Below the pieces are notes generated by a model. That model worked only from the letters and a program-made list of their open reading frames with translations. It had not been told where the DNA came from and ran no database searches. From Candidatus Pantoea carbekii (GTDB taxonomy: Bacteria > Pseudomonadota > Gammaproteobacteria > Enterobacterales > Enterobacteriaceae), in assembly GCF_000971765.1 (NCBI RefSeq), contig NZ_CP010907.1, positions 932,501-996,500 of the forward strand: DNA of 64,000 nt. The letters are read 5' to 3'. Shown in pieces: positions 58,033 to 64,000 of the stretch (positions are counted from its first letter, which is position 1; each line of letters starts with the position of its first letter). The translations under genes were made by a program, and so were the position numbers.

Positions 58033-58467
58033 GTGCGATTAAATACTTTATTTCCAGCTAAAGGCTCTAAACATGCTTGTAAACGTGTAGGACGCGGTAT
58101 TGGTTGTGGTCTTGGTAAAACTTGTGGCCGAGGGCATAAAGGTCAAAAATCTCGTTCAGGTAGCGGTGTGCGTCGCGGTTTTGAGGGAGGTCAGATGCCT
58201 CTTCACCGTCGTTTACCCAAATTTGGTTTCGTTTCTCGCAAGTCGTTAGCAAGTGCAGAAGTATGTTTATCTAATTTAGATAAAGTTGCGGGTGCTATGA
58301 TTAATTTGGATACTTTAAGATCGGCTAATATCATTGGCTCTAAAATTAAATTTGCAAAAGTAATTTTATCTGGTCATATTTCTGCACCAGTGACTATTCG
58401 CGGTCTACGTCTTACTAAAGGAGCTCGTGCGGCGATCGAAGCTAATGGTGGTATAATCGAGGAATAA
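58033..58467 (+). CDS. rplO: 50S ribosomal protein L15
   Basis: 144 residues, E. coli length. Starts with GTG, chosen because [13 protein letters not shown] matches the family N-terminus exactly and AGAGGA lies nine bases upstream. [22 protein letters not shown] and the final [10 protein letters not shown] conserved. Three bases after rpmD. Confidence 0.98.
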   Translation: MRLNTLFPAKGSKHACKRVGRGIGCGLGKTCGRGHKGQKSRSGSGVRRGFEGGQMPLHRRLPKFGFVSRKSLASAEVCLSNLDKVAGAMINLDTLRSANIIGSKIKFAKVILSGHISAPVTIRGLRLTKGARAAIEANGGIIEE

Positions 58468-58474
58468 GCAGCAG

Positions 58475-59806
58475 ATGGCAAAGCAACCAGGATTAGATTT
58501 CCAAAGTGCTAAAGGTAGTTTTGGTGAATTAAAACGTAGATTATTATTTTTAATTGGTGCGCTTATTATCTTTCGTATTGGTTCTTTTATTCCAATTCCT
58601 GGTATCGATACTAATGTGCTTCACAAACTGTTTGAGCAACAACGTGGTACTATTATTGAAATGTTTAACATGTTTTCTGGTGGTGCACTTAGTCGTGCAT
58701 CAATTCTTGCGTTAGGCATTGTACCGTATATTTCAGCTTCTATTATTATACAATTACTTACAGTTATTCACCCAAAATTAGCAGAAATTAAAAAAGAAGG
58801 TGATATTGGTCGTCGTAAGATTAGCCAATATATTCGCTATAGCACATTAATTTTAGCTATATTTCAATCTATCGGTGTGGCTATAGGTCTACCTAATATT
58901 TCAAGAATACACGGTTTAGTAATACATGTAGGTATTACATTTTATGTTACTGCTGTTGTAAGTTTAGTTGCGGGTACTATATTTTTAATGTGGTTAGGCG
59001 AACAGATTACTGAAAAGGGTATAGGAAATGGAATTTCAATTATTATTTTTTCTGGTATAGTAGCCGGTCTACCCGTAGCTATTGCAAATACCATCGAGCA
59101 AACACGACAAGGTGATCTGCATATATTTTTGTTATTATTAGTAGCACTGCTTATATTCACGGTGACGTTTTTTGTAATTTTTATTGAACGAGGGCAGCGT
59201 CGTATTGTAGTCAACTATGCTAAACGTCAACAAGGTCGACGGATTTATGCTGCACAAAGTACACATTTACCGCTAAAAGTAAATATGGCAGGTGTAATTC
59301 CGGCAATTTTTGCATCTAGTATTATTTTATTTCCAGCAACATTAGCTTCTTGGTTTGGGGATGGTGTAGATTGGCATTGGTTGACCACAATTTCGCTTTA
59401 TTTACAACCAGGACAGCCACTGTATGTATTACTCTATACAATTTCAATTATATTTTTCTGTTTTTTTTATACGGAATTAGTATTTAATCCACGTGAAACA
59501 GCAGATAATTTAAAAAAATCTGGTGCATTTGTACCCGGAATTCGTCCTGGAGAACAAACAGCAAGATACATCAAAAAAGTCATGACTCGTTTAACCTTAA
59601 TTGGCGCAGTATATATTACGTTTGTATGTCTTGTACCCGAATTTATGCGTAACGCTATGAAAGTACCTTTTTATTTTGGTGGAACTTCATTACTTATTGT
59701 AGTAGTTGTAATCATAGATCTTATCAGTCAAGTACAAACTTTAATGATGTCTAGTCAGTATGAATCTGTATTAAGAAAAGCTAATTTAAAAGGTTACAAT
59801 CGTTAA
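58475..59806 (+). CDS. secY: Protein translocase subunit SecY
   Basis: Ten-segment channel of the Sec translocon in the inner membrane. 443 residues, the E. coli length. [39 protein letters not shown] (pore-lining), and the cytosolic loops [29 protein letters not shown] and [23 protein letters not shown] are intact. Seven bases after rplO, inside the spc operon. Confidence 0.99.
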   Translation: MAKQPGLDFQSAKGSFGELKRRLLFLIGALIIFRIGSFIPIPGIDTNVLHKLFEQQRGTIIEMFNMFSGGALSRASILALGIVPYISASIIIQLLTVIHPKLAEIKKEGDIGRRKISQYIRYSTLILAIFQSIGVAIGLPNISRIHGLVIHVGITFYVTAVVSLVAGTIFLMWLGEQITEKGIGNGISIIIFSGIVAGLPVAIANTIEQTRQGDLHIFLLLLVALLIFTVTFFVIFIERGQRRIVVNYAKRQQGRRIYAAQSTHLPLKVNMAGVIPAIFASSIILFPATLASWFGDGVDWHWLTTISLYLQPGQPLYVLLYTISIIFFCFFYTELVFNPRETADNLKKSGAFVPGIRPGEQTARYIKKVMTRLTLIGAVYITFVCLVPEFMRNAMKVPFYFGGTSLLIVVVVIIDLISQVQTLMMSSQYESVLRKANLKGYNR

Positions 59807-59841
59807 TTTAGAATTTAAAATTTTTTTACGGAGAGTAAAAA

Positions 59842-59958
59842 ATGAAAGTACGTGCTTCTGTCAAAAAACTATGTCGTAACTGCAAAATCATTCGTCGTGA
59901 TGGTGTTGTACGTGTAATTTGTACTACTGAACCTAAACATAAACAGCGTCAAGGGTAA
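59842..59958 (+). CDS. rpmJ: 50S ribosomal protein L36
   Basis: A 38-codon gene, zinc-binding C+ form: Cys11, Cys14, Cys27 and His33. Reads [20 protein letters not shown], then [24 protein letters not shown] lies seven to eight bases upstream. Last gene of the spc operon, 162 bases before rpsM. Confidence 0.98.
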   Translation: MKVRASVKKLCRNCKIIRRDGVVRVICTTEPKHKQRQG

Positions 59959-60120
59959 GGATGTTAATATTTATAATTACATATTTTACTTGCAAAGTTA
60001 AACTAAGCTAGTTAGATTGACCAGTTAGCACTTTATTTTTTGATCTGATTGCATTAGAATTACCGAAAAGTAGAGATGTAATTAGTAGTAAGTATTTATT
60101 TATACAATTAGGAGTGCATT

Positions 60121-60477
<357 letters not shown>

Positions 60478-60490
60478 TCGGGGTAAAATA

Positions 60491-60880
60491 ATGGCAAAGA
60501 CTCTAATTCGTGCACGAAAGCGAGTAAAAAAACAAATTTCAGATGGTGTGGCTTACGTCCATGCTTCCTTTAATAATACCATCGTTACTATTACTGATCG
60601 TCAAGGTAACGTATTGGCTTGGGCGACTGCCGGTGGTTCCGGTTTTCGCGGATCAAGAAAATCTACTCCGTTTGCTGCTCAAGTTGCTGCCGAACGTTGT
60701 ACAGAATTAGTAAAAGACTATGGTATTAAGAATTTAGAAGTCATGGTTAAGGGTCCTGGTCCAGGTCGTGAATCTACTATTCGTGCTTTAAACACTGCTG
60801 GTTTCCGAATTACCAATATTACTGATGTGACGCCGATTCCTCATAATGGTTGTCGTCCACCCAAAAAACGTCGAGTATAA
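60491..60880 (+). CDS. rpsK: 30S ribosomal protein S11
   Basis: 129 residues, E. coli length. [21 protein letters not shown] and [20 protein letters not shown] conserved; RPPKKRRV at the C-terminus. 13 bases after rpsM. Confidence 0.99.
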   Translation: MAKTLIRARKRVKKQISDGVAYVHASFNNTIVTITDRQGNVLAWATAGGSGFRGSRKSTPFAAQVAAERCTELVKDYGIKNLEVMVKGPGPGRESTIRALNTAGFRITNITDVTPIPHNGCRPPKKRRV

Positions 60881-60910
60881 AGCCCTTTTTAGGAGAGTTA
60901 GAGAAAAAAA

Positions 60911-61531
60911 ATGGCAAAATATTTAGGTCCTAAGTTGAAGCTAAGCCGTCGTGAAGGCACCGATTTATTTCTTAAGTCTGGTGTTCGTGCGATCGATTCT
61001 AAGTGTAAAATTGAACAGGCGCCTGGTCAACATGGAGCACGTAAGCCTCGTCTGTCTGATTATGGTACTCAGTTACGTGAAAAACAAAAAGTTCGTCGTA
61101 TTTATGGGGTTTTAGAACGTCAATTTCATAATTATTATAAAGAAGCAGCACGTCTTAAAGGCAATACTGGAGAAAAGATCTTATCTCTATTAGAAGGCCG
61201 TTTAGACAATGTTGTGTACCGCATGGGTTTCGGTGCTACTCGTGCAGAAGCACGACAGTTGGTTAACCATAAGTCTATTTTAGTAAATAAGCGTGTTGTT
61301 AACATTGCTTCTTACCAGGTTTTTCCAAATGACATAATAAGCATTCGTGAAAAAGCTAAAGATCAATCTCGTGTCAAAGCTGCTTTAGAATTAGCTAAGC
61401 AACGTGAAAATCCGGCTTGGCTGGAGGTTGATGCAACTAAAATGGAAGGTTTGTTCAAGAATGCTCCAGAGCGTGCTGATCTATCTGCAGACATTAATGA
61501 ACATCTAATAGTCGAGCTTTACTCCAAATAA
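60911..61531 (+). CDS. rpsD: 30S ribosomal protein S4
   Basis: 206 residues, E. coli length; assembly initiator and, in E. coli, repressor of the alpha operon. [22 protein letters not shown] start, S4 domain with [34 protein letters not shown] lies upstream. Followed by rpoA after 25 bases. Confidence 0.99.
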   Translation: MAKYLGPKLKLSRREGTDLFLKSGVRAIDSKCKIEQAPGQHGARKPRLSDYGTQLREKQKVRRIYGVLERQFHNYYKEAARLKGNTGEKILSLLEGRLDNVVYRMGFGATRAEARQLVNHKSILVNKRVVNIASYQVFPNDIISIREKAKDQSRVKAALELAKQRENPAWLEVDATKMEGLFKNAPERADLSADINEHLIVELYSK

Positions 61532-61556
61532 AGTTTAGTATTAAAGCGAGGATAAA

Positions 61557-62546
61557 ATGCAGGGTTCTGTGACAGAATTTCTAAAACCACGTTTGGTAGA
61601 TATCGAACAAGTAAGCTCAACACATGCTCGGGTCACACTTGAACCGTTGGAGCGTGGTTTCGGTCATACTCTTGGTAATGCACTACGTCGAATTTTACTT
61701 TCTTCAATGCCTGGTTGTGCAGTAACCGAAGTTGAAATTGATGGGGTGCTACATGAATATTCTAGTAAAGAGGGAGTACAGGAAGATGTTTTGGAAATTC
61801 TACTAAACCTGAAAGGATTAGCGGTAAAAGTACATGATAAAAACGAAGTAATTCTCACTTTAAATAAAACTGGCATTGGTCCTGTGATTGCTGCAGATAT
61901 TATTTATGATAGTGATGTTGAAATTGTGAAACCACAGCATGTTATTTGTAACCTGACTGACGAAAAATCATCTATTAGCATGCGTATTAAAGTACAGCGT
62001 GGTCGTGGTTATGTGCCTGCTTCGGCACGAATGCACTCAGAGGAACATCAACGTCCAATTGGTCGTTTGTTGATAGATGCGTGCTATAGTCCTGTAGACC
62101 GAATTGCTTATAATGTTGAAGCTGCGCGTGTAGAACAACGTACAGATTTAGATAAACTAATAATTGAAATGGAAACCAATGGAACCATTGATCCTGAAGA
62201 AGCAATTCGACGTGCTGCTACTATTTTGGCAGAACAATTAGAAGCTTTCGTTGATTTACGTGATGTATGTCAGCCAGAAGTAAAAGAAGAAAAACCAGAA
62301 TTTGATCCCATTCTTCTACGTGCTGTCGATGATTTAGAATTAACTGTCCGTTCTGCTAATTGTCTTAAAGCAGAAGCTATTCATTATATTGGTGATTTAG
62401 TACAGCGCACAGAAGTAGAATTGCTAAAGACACCAAATTTAGGTAAAAAATCTCTTACAGAGATTAAAGATGTATTAGCGTCCCGTGGTTTATCATTGGG
62501 TATGCGATTGGAAAATTGGCCACCGGAAAGTATTATTGATGAATAA
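61557..62546 (+). CDS. rpoA: RNA polymerase alpha subunit
   Basis: 329 residues, E. coli length. The N-terminal assembly domain ([36 protein letters not shown]) and the full C-terminal domain (from about 250; [21 protein letters not shown] ... [15 protein letters not shown]) are present. The helix that contacts activators and UP elements is thus kept, consistent with the intact crp. Confidence 0.99.
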   Translation: MQGSVTEFLKPRLVDIEQVSSTHARVTLEPLERGFGHTLGNALRRILLSSMPGCAVTEVEIDGVLHEYSSKEGVQEDVLEILLNLKGLAVKVHDKNEVILTLNKTGIGPVIAADIIYDSDVEIVKPQHVICNLTDEKSSISMRIKVQRGRGYVPASARMHSEEHQRPIGRLLIDACYSPVDRIAYNVEAARVEQRTDLDKLIIEMETNGTIDPEEAIRRAATILAEQLEAFVDLRDVCQPEVKEEKPEFDPILLRAVDDLELTVRSANCLKAEAIHYIGDLVQRTEVELLKTPNLGKKSLTEIKDVLASRGLSLGMRLENWPPESIIDE

Positions 62547-62588
62547 ATAGGAGTATAGATGAAGCTTACTTTGGAAAGGATGTAAATT

Positions 62589-62957
62589 ATGCGCCATCAA
62601 AAAAGTGGTCGTCACTTAAATCGTAATAGTAGCCATCGTCAAGCTATGTTTCGAAATATGGTTAGCTCTATAATTCGTTATGAGGTTATTAAAACAACTA
62701 TAGCAAAAGCAAAAGAACTACGTTGCGTAATTGAACCGCTAATTACTCTTGCAAAAGTTGATACTGTAGCGAACCGTCGTATAGCATTTGCACATATTCG
62801 TAATAATGAGATGGTTTCAAAATTATTTAATAATTTAGGAGTTCGTTTTATAAATCGTGCAGGTGGTTATACTCGTATCTTGAAATGTGGCTTTCGTAAT
62901 GGAGATAATGCTCCAATGGTATATATTGAATTGCTTGATCGTCCAGAAACTTCATAA
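62589..62957 (+). CDS. rplQ: 50S ribosomal protein L17
   Basis: 122 residues (E. coli 127; shorter C-terminus). [24 protein letters not shown] start and [24 protein letters not shown] end. AAGGA lies eight bases before the ATG. Last gene of the alpha operon, followed by a 22-bp perfect hairpin. Confidence 0.98.
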   Translation: MRHQKSGRHLNRNSSHRQAMFRNMVSSIIRYEVIKTTIAKAKELRCVIEPLITLAKVDTVANRRIAFAHIRNNEMVSKLFNNLGVRFINRAGGYTRILKCGFRNGDNAPMVYIELLDRPETS

Positions 62958-62968
62958 GCTGAACTGCA

Positions 62969-63016
62969 ATTCAAGTGTATAAAACTTGCTCTTAAGCAAG
63001 TTTTATACACTTGAAT
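62969..63016. terminator. 22-bp perfect hairpin between convergent rplQ and fmt
   Basis: ATTCAAGTGTATAAAACTTG-CT at 62969-62990 pairs without mismatch with 62995-63016 around the loop CTTA, 11 bases after the rplQ stop. Located between convergent genes, so probably a bidirectional terminator. It lacks a trailing T-run, like the hairpin at 18461-18500. Confidence 0.7.
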
Positions 63017-63148
63017 ATTAAATATTTTCTGATCATTTACATCATGTAACATCCATTCCTCTATTTTATATTTTATTTTCTATGTTATATGTTTAATTTA
63101 TTTATCTTTAGCTATATCTCAATCAATATATTCAAATATAGCTAAAAC

Positions 63149-64000
63149 TTAAGTCAAAACAGTACCTGGAGTAAACCACTCGCGACGTGAATTAAGGATC
63201 TCTTGAGCAGACATAGCTCTTTTACCGGAAGGTTGTAATATTGTTAAATTAAGTATATTGTCCGCAGTAGCTATTTGAATACCATATTTACTTATATCTA
63301 CGATCTCTCCTGTTTGTATTTTGCTTTTAGAAGGCAATACATTTGCCTGAAAGACTTTTACTAACTGTCCATTAACCGTAAAATAACTCATTGGCCATGG
63401 ATTAAAAGCACGAATACAACGCTCTAAATATATTGCAGAAAACGACCAATCAAGACGTGCTTCTTCTTTAGTTAATTTATGAGCATACGTTGCCAAACTT
63501 TCATTTTGCACTTCTAACTGTATATTATTAGTTAACAATTTTTCTAACGTTAGAAACATAGCTTTTATACCAAGGTGTGCCAGCTTATTATATAATGAGA
63601 GACTAGTATCTTCGGAAGTAATTGGACAAGAAATTTTATACAAAATTTTACCAGTATCAAGACCTATATCCATTTTAATAATCGTTACACCAGTTTCTAA
63701 ATCACCTGCGCATAAAGAACGTTGAATAGGAGCAGCACCTCGCCATCGAGGTAATAATGAACCATGTACATTGATGCAACCCAATCTCGGTAATTCAAGC
63801 AATTTTTTTGGAAAAATTAATCCATATGCTACTACTATTATAATATCAGCTTTTAAACTTACAAATAATTTTTGAGACTCATCTGTTTGTAACGATTGAG
63901 GCTGAAATATCGGAATGTTATATTTTTGTGCTACAATTTTTACAGGACTACAGTGAAGTTTATTACCACGTCCTGCAGGACGATCAGGTTGTGTAAATAC
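63149..64000 (-). CDS. fmt: Methionyl-tRNA formyltransferase, 5' end outside window
   Basis: Formylates initiator Met-tRNA. 283 residues are visible, from the equivalent of E. coli residue 33 ([12 protein letters not shown]) to the stop; about 32 N-terminal residues lie beyond the window end. The catalytic Asn-His-Asp set is in [11 protein letters not shown] and [20 protein letters not shown] is conserved. The C-terminal tRNA-binding domain with KEEARLDWS and [13 protein letters not shown] is intact, ending [12 protein letters not shown]. In E. coli fmt follows def and precedes rsmB. Confidence 0.97.
   Translation of the reverse strand, partial: VFTQPDRPAGRGNKLHCSPVKIVAQKYNIPIFQPQSLQTDESQKLFVSLKADIIIVVAYGLIFPKKLLELPRLGCINVHGSLLPRWRGAAPIQRSLCAGDLETGVTIIKMDIGLDTGKILYKISCPITSEDTSLSLYNKLAHLGIKAMFLTLEKLLTNNIQLEVQNESLATYAHKLTKEEARLDWSFSAIYLERCIRAFNPWPMSYFTVNGQLVKVFQANVLPSKSKIQTGEIVDISKYGIQIATADNILNLTILQPSGKRAMSAQEILNSRREWFTPGTVLT

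Noticed and set aside
62559-62585. Eight-codon ORF (MKLTLERM) between rpoA and rplQ
   Set aside because: It has a GGAG upstream but is too short to distinguish from chance; no known leader peptide here.

Overview
This is a 64 kb piece of a gammaproteobacterial chromosome of the Enterobacterales type, in an advanced state of genome reduction. Proteins resemble Escherichia/Erwinia/Pantoea homologues almost residue for residue, and most blocks keep E. coli order (rrn-trpT-ilvEDA-ilvY-ilvC; pitA-rsmJ-prlC; aroK-aroB-dam-rpe-trpS-tsgA-pabA-crp; fkpA-tusDCB-str-S10-spc-alpha-fmt). The DNA is very AT-rich, intergenic regions are extremely so, there are no insertion sequences, phage genes or CRISPR, and there are kilobase-long gene-free stretches with decayed genes. 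This fits a vertically transmitted insect symbiont such as a stinkbug-gut Pantoea-type symbiont ('Candidatus Pantoea carbekii'-like) or a Blochmannia-type ant symbiont. The exact organism is inference.

Layout: 1-2480 holds the 3' three quarters of a 23S rRNA gene and tRNA-Trp, without the expected 5S gene. 3.3-10.0 kb is the isoleucine/valine cluster: a decayed ilvE, intact ilvD-ilvA, a decayed ilvY on the minus strand, and intact ilvC. 10.2-16.5 kb has yhjD, pckA, bioH and nfuA, widely spaced. 16.5-19.4 kb is a gene-free stretch ending at pitA. 20.9-26.5 kb is a minus-strand run: rsmJ, prlC, rnz and a sugar-phosphate-isomerase-like TIM barrel gene. 26.5-29.6 kb is another gene desert. 29.6-38.0 kb holds aroK, aroB, dam, rpe, trpS, tsgA, pabA and crp. 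38-43 kb is sparse, with a tauD gene carrying one in-frame stop, and fkpA. 43.1-63.0 kb is the dense translation supercluster tusDCB, rpsL-rpsG-fusA-tuf, then the S10, spc and alpha ribosomal operons, all complete. The window ends inside fmt on the minus strand.

Together the genes describe a cell devoted to translation plus nutrient provisioning. Branched-chain amino acids (ilvD, ilvA, ilvC), the shikimate pathway (aroK, aroB), the folate precursor p-aminobenzoate (pabA) and biotin (bioH) are kept. Local regulators and accessory genes (ilvY, damX, gph and others) are gone or rotting. The loss of the branched-chain transaminase ilvE beside intact ilvD/A/C implies that the last step is done by another transaminase or by the host.

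I did not find a new multi-gene system. The items most worth checking are the ilvE and ilvY relics, the single-stop tauD, the missing 5S gene, the retained isomerase-like gene, and a set of long, nearly perfect hairpins in gene-free DNA.
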